64,000 bases of DNA from Prochilodus magdalenae (GCA_024036415.1 JAMWET010000583.1:385001-449000); one strand, 5' to 3'. Shown: positions 50,601 through 63,611, counted from the stretch's first letter. Numbers and translations are program-made. Notes: generated from the letters alone by a model not told the origin.

Positions 50601-51120
50601 TAATGAAATTAACCAAGGTCCGGTCAGCATTTCTCACTGCTCATCCGCTCAGATACACCCTCATCCCCCTAACATAGCTTTTCCATTCTTCTCTAACCCA
50701 ACTTAAACGGTAACTGAACTAAAGTGAACTCAATAGAAGCTAAGTTTAGTTTAATCTGACCTAATCCAAAAAGTCATGGGATAGCAGTATGTACATTGAT
50801 TATGATGGTTGTTATGGGATGGCGTGGGAGCGTCCACACCTGTATAAGTTGAGGTATTATTTTGTGAATGAAGTTGAACACTGGCCAGCGTATTCATGAA
50901 TGAGTTTAAATGAGGCATGATAGTGCAAATGTGTGCAGGTATTTAACACACAGCTCCACACGTGTGTACCGGAAATTTGTCATAGTCAGCATAACCATCC
51001 ACATTGAATAGTGCCGTTGCCGCTCACGGGTTCTGAATGATTTAACAGACAAGTGTTTCTGGCAGAAATTACATACACATTCAAAAGGACAACAATTTCC
51101 CCTAGTTGTCAACAAGACAT
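47660..51120. other. Upstream region, no gene recognised
   Basis: No exon, RNA gene or named element recognised. It holds a short (AAG)n run (49685-49705) and a short TG tract (about 49919-49936). Confidence 0.5.
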
Positions 51121-51124
51121 TGTG

Positions 51125-51480
51125 CAGCCTGGTAGTAGTTCAATCTGGTGTGGGGTGTGTTCTCATGGCATGGGTTTGGGTCCATCGGCTTGCTTGAACA
51201 TGTCATTGCCTGGGTCCCACTATGTTTCACTGCTTGGTGAAAAAGCAGTGAAAAAAACAACCTTCATGGGCGTCATGTACCCCCACAATGAGGGTATATT
51301 CCTGCAGAACAATTCACCATGCCTTTGGGCCCAAGTTCTGAGGCAACAAATAGTGTGGTCTGCATGTTCACCTGACACGTACCCAGTGATAATTCATTCA
51401 CCTTGCCATGAGCACGCTGGTCAGTGTTCAACCTCACTCACAAGACAGCACCTCACAGCTTACACAGATGTGGACATCAG
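51125..51480 (+). mobile_element. Tc1-like transposase fossil, catalytic region
   Basis: In one frame: IWCGVCSHGMGLGPSACLNM, VMYPHNEGIFLQNNSPC and AQVLRQQIVW follow the order of the fish Tc1 segment WGVFSW.GLGPLV, MYPH.DG.FQQDNAPCH. The catalytic D of QDNAPC is replaced (QNNSPC). No longer functional. Confidence 0.7.
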
Positions 51481-52279
51481 ATGGACATACAGATGAAGCC
51501 GAAATGTGAAGTAACAGCACTTCATAAACAATTTACATATTCAGTCCTACAAACACAGCACTGCGATTATTTTGCTACATGGCTTGCAAGAGAATACTGC
51601 GCAAAATAATCCACTTTTGTTGGATTACAAAAATAGCTTCATACTTCAAACCACCCTCAGAAACATTAATCAGAAACTGTGATCGGTGAAGCTTAGCACA
51701 CAGTATAATCCACTGTGATTGGTTAGAAAGCTCATTTCCATATTTCAGCTTTCTGCATATCTGTATTTTAGAGTTCAGTCTTCATAACGATAAACAAACA
51801 ATATATTGTGCAGCTATACTCAGTCCCATGCCAATCCATCAAATGTCACATCGACCTCTATTCCTTAAGCTGTATTTGAGACAAGTGCACTAACTTTTTT
51901 TCTTTTTTACCAGAAATAGGTGTTCTAGGCATCCCTCCCTGAGCTACATACTTTAGCCCATCTTTAAGCAGTTCCCCTTGGCTAATCGTCTTAATTAGCT
52001 TAGTGGGGTAGGACGGGAGTGGGGTATGGGGGCTTTTTTGGGTACAGAGAGCTTCTGAAATTAATTGGATTTTGCTCGCAGGCAGTTCCTTAACAGCATG
52101 CCTAAATCAAACAGTCAGCTCACAAAATCAATTCCAAACTCTTGTTCCAAACAATGTCCCCAAGTACTCAGTCTTAACACAGCAACAATGTTCTTCAGCC
52201 ATGCTGTTTTCCTTATAATATTACAATTACAGGTCAAACAGTTATTATTTCACTGATAGACTGTAGCGCAAAAAACCAA

Positions 52280-52640
52280 CAGCACTGTGTAAAAGTGAAA
52301 GTTCACCTTTTATTTCTTATAAAAGGTCTTATTTCTGATAAATGAATACATGTAAGAGAATCCACATGCATGAGGAAGAGGAAGGTCAAACGGAAGTTTG
52401 TGAAAAAAGTTCAAAATGCTACAATAAGTTATAGGGAAAATGGGACTCCTAACAACCATGCAAGGCCTGGTAGACCACCAAAACTATCACAATCAGATAA
52501 ACAGTACTTAAAGTGTTCATCTTAGAGGAATCCAGCTCCACTCTTACTATAAATCAAAAGAAAAGCAATGCTGTGATCCCGACAGGATGTGCAGTCATCA
52601 AGAAGCTCTTACTGTGTAAAGGAAAAAGACAAAAAGAAAA
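52280..52640 (+). mobile_element. Tc1-like transposase fossil, DNA-binding half
   Basis: From about 52388 one frame reads VKRKFVKKVQNATISYRENG, then HARPGRPPKLSQSDKQYLK to a stop. This is the N-terminal helix-turn-helix and GRPR-like segment of a common fish Tc1 family. The catalytic half is absent. Confidence 0.75.
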
Positions 52641-53683
52641 ATATCTGAAAATCAAAGAAGGAGCTGTTGGTGTTTTCAGAACGGTGGACTGACCACCCTA
52701 GCGCCCAGACCTTGATGTCAAACGTGTCTGGAGTACTTGGCTCGCAATCATCAGAAACCTGTTTAATCTTTCCACATACTGTTTTATCTTCCGACGTCTC
52801 ATCCAGTGTTTTTAGAGAGTGCTGAACTGATACTAATACTAGGCAGCATACAGGCGCTTCCCTATTTACGAGTAATATTTTTAGACAGACATATCTGCAT
52901 GAAAACATCCACTAACACATAAAGACTCCAACTGACATTTTTCCACTAGTTGTTTGTTTGTGTTTTTCCCTCTTGCTGTAAAAATCTGTGTGTGGGAGGG
53001 GGGTCTGCATGAGCACAGTTACACCACTGAAGCGTATCTTTTCAAACAAAAGGAACCACTTAAGTTCTTCATGGAGAGAGTTTGCAAAGTTTGAGACCTA
53101 GAGCCCCCATCCTCACACACACACACGCACAGAGTGCTGTAATATCACCTCCTGCTGTAGCTGCTAGCTGCACAAAGTCAACTTTTATTATTTCTTAAAT
53201 GCCAACATTGACCTGTATGCAACTTGCTTCGCTCAACCGCGTAAGAACTGCGGGGTTTCTAATTGAGAGTGCAGTAATCACTCTTGTTATGTTTACCCAT
53301 TTTGTGACTCTAATGTTTTATGTACCTGAACCTGTCAAAAGACAAAGAGACCCTGTACCCTAGCTGTACACAGTGTTTGGTTGCGTGGGGGGTAACGTTA
53401 GGTGGAAAGCCTTGGTTGGGAGGGAGTATGGCGGCCTTTTTAACAGCCATAGTGGAGGGACACTATTAAATATTAACACAGCACTCCTTACAGCGCTAAG
53501 GCCATTGATCCATAAACAGGACACAGAGGCAGAGAGAACAACTGAGAAAGTTCACACACAGCAAAACTGCAGCAGGGTCCTGAACATAGAGAGCAGGAAC
53601 TCTACTATTACTGTTAGCCCTTTAGCAGACATGAAAGGAAGTCATGTCCTGCTGAGTGGTAGAATAGAGGTGAAGTGAGGTTT

Positions 53684-53850
53684 TTAAAGGGCCCATAGCA
53701 TGGAAAAAAGAATTTCCTTCATTTTTTAAATAAACAAACAGATATTTCCAAACTTTCATGCCTTTCATTTGCCAGTACATACAATCCATGTTTGGGAACT
53801 AAGCTTGTTTGAATTTGCGATTTTGTAATGTAACAAAAAAGCATATATCC
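53684..53850. mobile_element. MITE terminal fragment, GGGCCC family
   Basis: Begins TTTTTAAAGGGCCCATAGCA. The mirror-image end (atgggccctttaaa) closes the copy at 61085-61445. Confidence 0.5.
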
Positions 53851-54229
53851 TTCTATTAATGCCTACAGCAATGTTATATTTATATATTATATTTTTTATA
53901 TATAATTTATTTTATACGGATTTTCACTTACTCATTGTTTAAGCCCTGACGGTTCTTTGAAAAATGCACACTACAGGGCTGTCTACTCATACAGAGGTCA
54001 TTTATACATTCATTATCAAAAGAATAGGTGCACAAATAGTGGCACCCCAAAGGAATCAACCGACAGGAATAAAATTTGGTGGGTAGGTTTGACATTGTGA
54101 GACATGCAAATGATTCAAATATCGCTGTACCTGGCTGACCCAACATGATTGCGATCAGTGAGCAGTGTTGCCCTCTATAAGTAATCCTTTGAGTGCCAGC
54201 ACCACTGGCAGAGGGCTGCACAGCGCAAG

Positions 54230-54545
54230 ACTACATCTACACAGACTGTCAAAATAACTGCCTTTAACTTCACGTCAGCATCGCCAAAGACTGCAATGGT
54301 GCTGCCATACAGTTATGGAGTGACTCCGAATGGCAGTGGGTCAAGCTCAGTGACGAGACCCACATTTGTCTTGTGGGAGACACCTGCATGTACAGGCACC
54401 GTGGTCAGCGCCAAGATGAACATCTTGTTGTAACTCGTTACACGTCTAGAAGGCCTGGTGTCACTCCACCTCCACCCCAACCACAAAATCTGCAGGAACT
54501 GCGTGAGAATATTCGAGGCTGCATGGAATTTATCAGGTTTTATTG
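54230..54545 (+). mobile_element. Tc1-like transposase fragment, catalytic region
   Basis: Reads EWQWVKLSDETHICLVGDTC, YRHRGQRQDEHLVV and QNLQELRENIRG, matching the first catalytic Asp segment and the end of a Tc1 transposase with the intervening part lost. It is the same family as 1043-1395 (shared aaagactgcaatggtg, tatggagtgact and cagtgacgag). Confidence 0.65.
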
Positions 54546-54700
54546 TTTTTAATAACATTTATCTTCCACCCAGTAGAATTGCAATCTGACATTTTCCGAC
54601 TGGGTGCAGCTGTTCTTTTGATGGTGAGTGCATATCAATCCTTAAGTGAATGCAAATCAGAAATCATACTTTTTCAATGAGGAACTTTGAGCTAGTTGTC

Positions 54701-55723
54701 TCTTTTTTTTGGTCACTGAAAAAGAAAAGCCCTCACAGGTAGCAGGTTCAGATGGAACATTCAGACTTGGGAAGGATTTTCAGCCCAAATATGCAATTAA
54801 CGATTCCTAAGAACGAATCAGTTACGTAGAAAAATATGAGCCGTATTTTGCAAGTGTAGGATTGTGGCAGCCCTTCTTGACGCCTCACAGGATCTTCCAG
54901 CTACTTCAATTATTCAAACGCTAGATGGAAATACAGACCTTTTGACTTCTGAGCTGAATAAACTGCAGGCTTGTGCTGATAGAAAACATGTTGTCTGCCT
55001 GAAATGACACTTGAGATTACTTCACTCAACCCAGTTCAGTAAGTATCAGAAGACAGCAGTACTAACAGAAATGACTTGTTCATGGTCGCTAACATGTTCA
55101 CTGTAGATGGAAGACTACAACACGGATATTCTATAGTTTTCAGGTAGCTGCAACCAAAAATACTGCCACCAATAGCAGCACCATAACAGTGAGTGGAACG
55201 CTCTGTCAAGAGTTTCTTTTCCTGTTGACCACGACTGAGGAATAAACTGGATGTTGATTTTTTGGGAGCCATGACTTTCAATCCTTCAAACCACACAGAG
55301 AACAAAGCTCATCTGGTCTTTATACATCTATGCTGATAAAGCTCTCCTCTAAATGAATCTAAATGAAGCATTTCAGCCTGTAACACTATCACAATGTCAA
55401 TGTTGTCATGGGTTAATGCCACTGTAGGTCAAATCTGGGTCTTTTAATGCCCAAACACTCCTAACTACAAAAAGGACTCTTTGGAACAGCTTGGAAACCT
55501 CTAAAAAATCACTTCTGGTTTCCTGAAGAAAGCCGCAATAACCTGTATACGAGATACACGTGTGTGAAGAGCATTTACAAACTTTAGAGAACCTCCACAT
55601 AATGTAAATGTTTTGCACCAACTCAAAGGTCTTCCTAGAACAGTACATCCGAGCCATTTAAGAATGTTTATTTTTTAAGGGGGCTTCTGTGAGGGCTTTT
55701 CTTTTTCAGTGACCAAAAAAAGA
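54701..55723. mobile_element. ~1-kb element with ~38-bp terminal inverted repeats
   Basis: The left end (54701-54738) and the reverse complement of the right end (55687-55723) are identical apart from one T in the T-run: CTCTTTTTTT, GGTCACTGAAAAAGAAAAGC, CCTCACAG. I could not find a matching target duplication. No transposase motif is recognisable in the ~950-bp interior, which includes a second MITE-like piece (55584-55680). Confidence 0.8.
55584..55680. repeat. MITE-like piece related to 47395-47490
   Basis: Shares agagaacctc, aatgtaaa, gaacagt and ccattta in the same order with the right end of the 47.1-47.5 kb element. It is nested in the 54.7-55.7 kb element. Confidence 0.5.
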
Positions 55724-55819
55724 GTTAGGAAATACTGTTTGAGGATTTGCATTGGATCAGAGAGACATTTGAAGTGACTACAAGTGACGGGCATGTTTGT
55801 TTATTGTTGGGTTTTTAAC

Positions 55820-55820
<1 letters not shown>

Positions 55821-55911
<91 letters not shown>
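55821..55911. repeat. (AG)n microsatellite, about 45 units
   Basis: Uninterrupted AG dinucleotides. Confidence 0.99.
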
Positions 55912-55913
<2 letters not shown>

Positions 55914-58735
55914 AGAAAAAGTGCGAATAAGCTAGAGTGAGTGTGGGTAAAAATGCTGCAGTGCTCCCTGAGAGAGGCCTTGTCAGTGAGCTGCACTTAA
56001 ACACATAATTTTGAAACACACACTCATCCAAACACACACTCACATACCTGATCCCGTTTCACAACCAGGAGTGCAACTCCAGCATGTCATTAGGTGAAAC
56101 TGGTGATGAGCCTAGTTAGGCAAAATTACAGTAAACGACAGTGATCACAGCTTACAAGAAGCACTACATCACACCATCAGATAGATAACAAAATCCCCCA
56201 GGCTGCTGAATAGGAAATGTAATCTTGCTTGGCATACAGCAGTTACCCCCAATAATCACTATCATTAGGCAAGAAGTGTGTCTGAGTGGAAGGATATTCA
56301 TCTCTGTGTTTAGAGAGAACCGCACGTTCCTTCCCTGTCAAAACCTTCAGCGCTTCAAACGTATTGCGATTCATCACTTCGCTGTGAGCCGTAAGCGAAC
56401 TCTTTCATCAAGATACAATGTCTAAATCCCCTCTCGTTTCATCAGCCACTGACGGGCACAATTATGGCACCAATGAGGCTCAACAGGGTTTGGCAAATGA
56501 ATTTGGAATTTGGGATGAGTTGCACTGAGGAAAGAAAAAACAACAACATGCACTCCTGAAAGACGTATTCGGTGTGTAAAAGGCTTAGCCTTTAAAAGCT
56601 AACCTACATGCGAGTGATGCAGAGAGGAGAATGTGGAGCTGTGCTCTGCAGCAACATAACACACCCACCCAGCACCCCCCCAAAACAGAGCAAAAAAAAA
56701 AACACTCCACAACTACAAAGCTGTTCTTCTTTTTTTCTTTTTTTTTGCTCAGAAACGGATTTGCTTGGCAGCGAATGGGACTGACAGGCTGCTGAAATCT
56801 CTTCACACTTCTGTTTGTGCATACCCGCAGATAGACACGTATAGCACCACAGCTCTTTGCCGATTTTGACGCAAGGCTTATTGCAGCGCTATCGCCTGTT
56901 TGGCTGGAATTTTAAAAGGGCTGCCTCATTTACAGAATCATTTTCAGTGGGGCAGTCCTCATACCAATGACACCTCAATCTACTCCACGTATGCACACGT
57001 TACATACTTACAGGCTTATTGCACAGGTATGCTGTTCAAGCCTTGCCGGCGATGCACACCTGGGGGTTTTGGCATGTGGCACGGAGTATGATGCATATGC
57101 ATGCGCTTTCGGTAGGCTATATGGCACTCTTTGGGCTTAGGCACCATTTTCTCTCCATATTAATGAACAGGAGACGAAGCATTTGCAAGCTGATGGGGCC
57201 TCTGAGTACGTGACTAAAGCAGTACATGCACTAAAGCAGAATTGATAATACAGCTCCATACCCATGGGCTTCATCTGAGGGGAAACATGCAGTCTGACAA
57301 AAGGTGGGCTCCCTCAACAGAGAACACATGCGTGGGTGGAAGAAAATCTCTCGAGTTCTCAAAGCTGCAAACATATAGGGATAAAGAAGATCTAACTATT
57401 AGGACTCACACATGGTACAAGATCGCTTTCTATTTTCCTCTTTTTGGATGCATTGTTTGTCTATATTCTTATAATAGGATTTTATGTATATGAGCCATTT
57501 AAGACATAGAAGAACACAGTACAGTGAGACATTTAAGAACGTACTAAAACACTTCAAATAAGATTAATAAATAGTATTATGTCGTATTTTTAGAACGTGC
57601 TGTGTTTTTTGTGAACAATGTGAAGCAGCACGTCTGAACAGTGGCCAGCATATAGCTGAAGAACAGAAAAGGCCAGCAGTTCTTGTGTCGGTATAGCCCT
57701 GACGCACGGCAGTTTTGAGTGAGGGGTCCGCAGGACTTATTTATATGCACTATGCAGGCCATGCACTTGAATGGCTAATTATTACAGCGCTGCTTTCTAC
57801 TGCATCATTTCCACTGAGCACAGCACTGAGAGCTGAACAGTGCAATCCAAGGCCAAGGCCGTCTAGGTCTGAACATATCAAACATAATACTCACATAGGT
57901 GTATGTGCTCCTATTTGAAGATGCTAGTCAGGTGTGCAAATATCCCTCATGCATATGAAAAAAAAAAAAAAAACAGGAGTGATATTTTGACCTGTTTTAC
58001 TAGAAGCCTACAGATGTGCGATTTTGGAGTGAGAGGCTGCAGACCATCATTTTTTGTCTGAAGGCCTACTGCATGTTAAGAGGAAGGCAGAAGCAAAAAC
58101 ACACACTGAAATCTCAACAGGGAGCTCCACTCTATTCAAGGCCAACAACTCCTCCAACTGATTTCAGAGTGCAGGCACATACCCACATTTCTGCCTTCAC
58201 ACAGAATCCATTTTCATTGCAACCGTGCATGTTAGACCCTGCAGCAACAGTATGCATGAAAACTTACATCTCACTGTTTCTTACATTGACAATAACACAA
58301 AGTATATATCATGGGAATCCATATTTCCTTACTTTTGTGTGTTTTATGTAAATCATGTTAAAGTTTCAGAAAGTATCTCCAGCCCATATTGTCTAGATAT
58401 AGAAAACTAAGCTGCAAACTAGCCAGGCGCGAGAAGATGGGGTGTCCAAGCTTCCGGCCACCCCAGTTATGCAAAGTAAAACAGTTGTTATGATGAAACT
58501 TATATTGTGCTACAGATCACATGGTTTTAACCAGTGACCCAGTATTTAGCCATAAAAATGATATGAGAACAAAACTATCCTTTTCACCGAACCTACTATA
58601 ACCTATATGCTATAATCTGCCTGAATAAATAAATAATTAGTTATTTTAATAATGTATTAAATAATGTTTTGGGTTTTGCCTGCCTACCTTATTGCAAATA
58701 TTCCAGCTACACTCAGGAAACCAGGACATTCGTAT
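55912..58735. other. Upstream region, no gene recognised
   Basis: No recognisable exon or element. It contains an A-run at about 57958-57973. Confidence 0.5.
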
Positions 58736-58739
58736 GTTC

Positions 58740-59070
58740 CTATTTTTGAGAGTCACAGAAAACAATGTATTTACATATATCCACCTATTCAGCCCCTTTA
58801 GCCCCGCCCCCTCACACTGAAGTTATAAGGAGTGTTTTAGCATGGGCCTTTGAATAAGGCCAGCCAATCAGAACAGAGCTCATTCAAAGTCACATCAGCC
58901 TGTTTAGTTCTAAAGGGCAAGGAGAGGCTGGAAGATAGTAATGTAATAATGTAAATGATAATAATGTGATTATGATGGTTTATGGTACACAAACCCACAC
59001 AAATATCATTCATGATAAATCAAATACAAGGAAACTTGGAGGATAGGAAGGATATGGAAGGCTGAGGGCC
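58740..59070. mobile_element. MITE copy, GGGCCC family
   Basis: Shares internal blocks with 61085-61445: tcagcc...ccctcacactgaag(t/c)tata, then agagctcattca. Its own ends are not recognisable. Confidence 0.5.
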
Positions 59071-59399
59071 AGCTTTCATTAACCTACACTAACAGAAACC
59101 AGACTTTTGTGTTCTGCGTTTTCCCTCTAATTTTGGGTCTCAGTCACCTCAGTTTGATGTTTACAACATTCAAGTTAGGCGTGATTTTTAACTGACCATT
59201 CAGAAAAGAATCACGTGCTTTTACTGTTTTATTCTCCTTTCCTTTTTCTCCCGCGCCTCTGTTTTACCTCACTGTTCGGCCACAACACAGAAACCACCAG
59301 CCATATTAAAATTCAGCGCAAGCGCTGGGCGTCATAAATTATGTACCATCTGCGTCTTCCTCTAACATCTTACAAAAAACACACGGCCACGTTTCGCCT

Positions 59400-60677
59400 C
59401 ACACACACACACTCACACACACACCTCACGGCTGGAGAAAACGGCTCTCTGAGGAGGCGCGCGTTTGCTTTTCCCGCCTATTTTCCGGCAGGGTCCGCCT
59501 TCCCTGGGTTAGGATTGGCTAGTCACTGGTCCCCTCCTGCACTGGAACTGGCTGCTGGATTATTCCAACCTAAAGGAATGAACTACTAACCAATCCCAGC
59601 GCAGGAGGGCGGGGCTTATCTGAGTAAGGTGGGAATCCATGAGCGCTGCACGAGAACTGATTCTATAGCGCTATTGCTACTTAGCATAACGGCTCTCTCT
59701 CTCACTCTCTCTCTCTGTTTATTTCTGTTTTTTTTCTCTTTTTCTCCCTGTTCCTCCCCTAGTCTCTTTCATCCACACTCTCCCGTCTATCCCTCTTTTC
59801 CAAATCTATATATTTGAAAACCTGGCTGCACTATTGATGTATTGTTTTCCAGTTTACTCTCCACCAAACCCGACAGTCGGCTGATCCGGCTAAGGTAGTC
59901 TACTCTCACACAGTCAGTCTCCTAAATATAACAACACTATTTGTACACAAACTCTCCACAAACGTACCCGTAAACATAGTAACTGTCCATGCGTAGTTTT
60001 ATTTATCTGACTAAACCGTGCTAAAGTTCGCCAGCGGACCTCGTACAACACCTCCACGTTAATCCTCAGGTTTATTAAATCGTGAACAGCCCATGTAAAC
60101 CAGATGACAGCGACTGAACACCGCACTGAGGTAACTTTACTGTGTACAGACACCGACACGCCTAGCAGTCACTCCCACGCGTTAGACGTTTGCTCTGCTG
60201 TTCGGACGGCTACCTGCTCTGATTTCCTATTAGAGAGGATTTAGCTGGAAAGTTTGCTCTCACAGCTCAGCCCGTCACGGAGTGCCGCTCTCCCACACGG
60301 TCAGCTGGCAAAGTGCAGTGCCGCTCGGGCTGTGAGGTTAACTCCCTCCGTGTGGGACTGTCTGTCCTCAGTGAGACGGACCCGTTGCAGAATAGAGTTT
60401 ATATAAGCATCACTAACAGCCACAACAGCAGCACCGCTCCTCTGTCAGCCCGGGATCTGTGAAGCTACCTGGTACTTTGTGTACTGTGAAGCGCCGTTTT
60501 CGGACCCGCCGCTCCGTCTCTGTGCGCTGTCAAATTCGCCGCAAACCTCCGAAAGTGGCCGTGATAATCCGTGCTGAATCCCGCGGGCTGGAGTCCGGAG
60601 GTGCCGCAGATTCTCCCGCCTTTTACCGGGCGAGCGCGAGAAAGTCCGGGAGTGCAGATCCCCGCGCAGTGGAGAGG

Positions 60678-60700
<23 letters not shown>
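59400..60700. promoter_or_regulatory. CpG-rich promoter-like island
   Basis: Richer in GC and CpG than anything else in the window except the receptor exons. It contains an inverted CCAAT (59514-59518), CCAAT (59590-59594), a GC box GGGCGGGGC (59607-59615) and a TATA-like TATATAA at 60400-60406 that also reads TATATAAA on the minus strand. No long open frame has a recognisable protein. It may be the promoter and non-coding first exon of the receptor gene, about 13 kb upstream of the start codon, or of a neighbouring gene outside the window. Orientation is undecided. Confidence 0.4.

Positions 60701-60726
<26 letters not shown>
60682..60726. repeat. (GA)n microsatellite, about 22 units
   Basis: Uninterrupted GA dinucleotides at the edge of the CpG-rich island. 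Confidence 0.99.
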
Positions 60727-60729
<3 letters not shown>

Positions 60730-61084
60730 TGTGGCTTTGAGAAAGGAGGCTCTCCTTATGATGCTTGTGTCTCCTAGCAACAAAACCTGATCTTTGGAGG
60801 GAAGATTTCCAGCCTCTAAGAGGAAACTTGCCTGAACTCACCTGTAGCAGGTTAGAGAGGAGAACGACTCAATGTCCTCATACAGGAGCACTCCTATAAC
60901 AGCTCTCTAATATGAGGAATGAGTTAACAAGTACGAGAAGGAGCTGGGGGAAGGGTGGGGGTCGCTGGCCAGAGAGATTACAGTATTTTACCTGTTAAAG
61001 AGCCTATATATGGGAAACTAGATCTCTCCTGCTTTGTGTGAAATATAGATTTTCGAAGCAATGCATAAACACTGATAGGGTTTT

Positions 61085-61445
61085 AAAGCGGACCACTCAA
61101 TCTCCCAAAATACACCATTTCTGTGATGTCACAAATACCAGCTCTTTTCTTTATGTCCATCTCTTTAGAGTACAGCAGGTCAGCCACACCCTATTCACAG
61201 TGAAGCTATAAAGGGTGGTTTAGCTCCAAAATACTAAATACAGGTAAAACAAAATACAGGTAAACCACACAGAGTTCATTCACATATAACAGTCACGTAT
61301 CAGTCAATCAAAGGTAACAAAAAGAATCTGTTACATTCTGTAGGATGAAGAGGAATAAAAAATGGACATGTGAAAATGGATTATGGCCATGATAGTTATC
61401 AAAAAATGAAATCCTGGAAAATGTAGGATATGGGCCCTTTAAATA
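61085..61445. mobile_element. MITE copy, GGGCCC family
   Basis: Contains gtgatgtcacaaataccagc, cagtgaagctataaa, agttcattcacatat, tcaatcaaaggtaacaaaaa and ends gatatgggccctttaaa. This block order recurs at many sites in teleost genomes from general knowledge. Confidence 0.6.
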
Positions 61446-63532
61446 AATCTCAGTACTGTGTGCATGCATATCAGCAACTCCCGGTGTGCGCATATTAAAT
61501 ATTAAACATGTATCTGCATTATGTCATATGTTTTCCCATTCAGAAGAGGAAGTAAACAGCCTCCAACGCAGAGATCAACATTCCACTGCAAAGGTATGAA
61601 AATGCAGTGTTAAAGCTGAAACCCAGAAATGTAGATTTCTTTAGGAGTTCAGATCGTGAGATTGGGGGCCACTGCTCCAGTGTCACCAAGAACATCAGAG
61701 AGGACCACGTACTGACAGTTCCCAGATAAATGGACCAAGTCCTGTAACTACTGAGGAATGTTGCGGGTGAGTAGGGGTCTTGGCAATCATACTGGGACCG
61801 AGGCTCGCAGTCAAGAAGTTTATTGGACCCCTTATATAGATACTGACACACTGGTTAGCTCCCATCAACACTACAAAGACAGTCCTGACATCTATTTATC
61901 TACCTCTGACTCACTATGCATCTTATCCATGGAAATTTCAGATTCACAACCAGAAACACGCTATAGTCCTTATTCATCATTGTAACTCCTAAATAGGGAG
62001 TCTAATGTAAACACACCTGCTGGGTAGCATGGCATGCCTTGAGACTCTAATTTAAGATCACAGAAGTAAGCAAACTTTTATAAAATATATAAATATTATT
62101 ATTATTACTATTATTATTATTAATAATAAATATTAATATCATTTTCATTATAGTTTTTTACATTGCATACATGATGTCAGTGAAATAATGCTTTATATAG
62201 AAGGTTATTTATTTATATTTATGTATATTTATTTATATTAATTTTCTTATTTATTTATTTTTTATTTAGCACAGAGCTTCCTAGTGAATAGGTCTACATT
62301 AGTATCAAAATCACAAACTAGGCCTGTCATGAAGTGGATCAGCTTATGAAGTCAGATGCAGGACTAAGTTTAGCTCTAATTAATCCATTCAGATGACATC
62401 ACCAGTTCACAACTCCCACACAGTCTCAGTGCGGCTCGCCTGGAGAGAAGGAAAAGTCTTCTGCCCACTCTGACTCTGAGCTTTGTGAATGAATTTTCAG
62501 GGTGAGTCTGGGTCCATGTGTCGTTTAAATCCTCCTCCACTCCTTCCGATCCCCTCATCTCTGCCACGGTGGTGGTGGTGGGCTTTGGCTTTGGCTTTGA
62601 GAGAAAATCACACACTTTGGCGCTGTTCGGAGAGCGTCATTAAAATGCAAGTATTTAAGACTGTGGTTCCTCTTGAATGGATCACGATTGGACGAGAGAA
62701 ACACACATGCATGGCTGAACAGGAGCACACCCCCCTCCTCCCCCACTTTTGTCCGTGCTCAACTGCATGAAAAATGCAAAATGTTCATTTGAGGGAAAAA
62801 AAATGTAATAATTGATTCCCTATTAATGATTTAGTGCTTGGTGAAGCTGCCGAGGTGTGGAGGGGAATTAGCAAAACGTGACGTCTAATTAAAGTACTGC
62901 GTATGTGTGTGCATTTCATCAGCTGCTTCAGATGCATGGCATGTCGTCGATGCACTAGCGCTCCACACCGATGCCAAGAAATCATACACACTGCATACAT
63001 CAAAAGCATGTGGGAGGATAAAAATCTCTCTTTTTCACAGAGAAGAGTGAGCGCCAGACTTTCTGAGGTATCCATGTGCATGTCTTCTGCTTCTTGCCTC
63101 TTTAGCTCAGTGACTCGTACATGCAGCACAGGGGGCAGAGCTGAAGCACCAGCGAGACCGGAGGCATCCATGCAGTAAACGTTTCTTTTTTTCAGATATT
63201 TGGAGTTGTTTAAATTTGTAAACACATTCAGAGCTTTAGTGTGAGGGTGGGTGAAGACTTTTTCTTGATACATAATATGTATTGCAATATTTGATAAGAT
63301 TTGAAAGCCTGACAGACAGAAGCTTCACTTTAAATGTCAAATGATTGGTAAAAAATGTATTTGAATGATTGGCTGATACTGGGGCAACTGCTTGACCCTG
63401 TATAATATACAGCAGCTTACACTACTATTCAAAGGTTTGGAATCACTTGGTATTTTTAAAGGTTTTATTCAATATTTCAGGAATTCTATGAACAAAAAGA
63501 TATTACATAATAAATATAGTCTGCAAATGTTG

Positions 63533-63534
<2 letters not shown>
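61446..63534. other. Intergenic, no gene recognised
   Basis: Contains an ATT-rich tract (about 62090-62130) and other AT-rich low complexity. No exon or RNA gene recognised. Confidence 0.5.

Positions 63535-63609
<75 letters not shown>
63535..63609. repeat. (AT)n microsatellite, about 37 units
   Basis: Uninterrupted AT dinucleotides. Tyr-Ile open frames across it are artefacts. Confidence 0.99.

Positions 63610-63611
<2 letters not shown>

Noticed and set aside
51053..51496. 147-codon plus-strand open frame as a host gene
   Set aside because: Its sequence is a decayed Tc1 catalytic region, so it was annotated as a mobile element.
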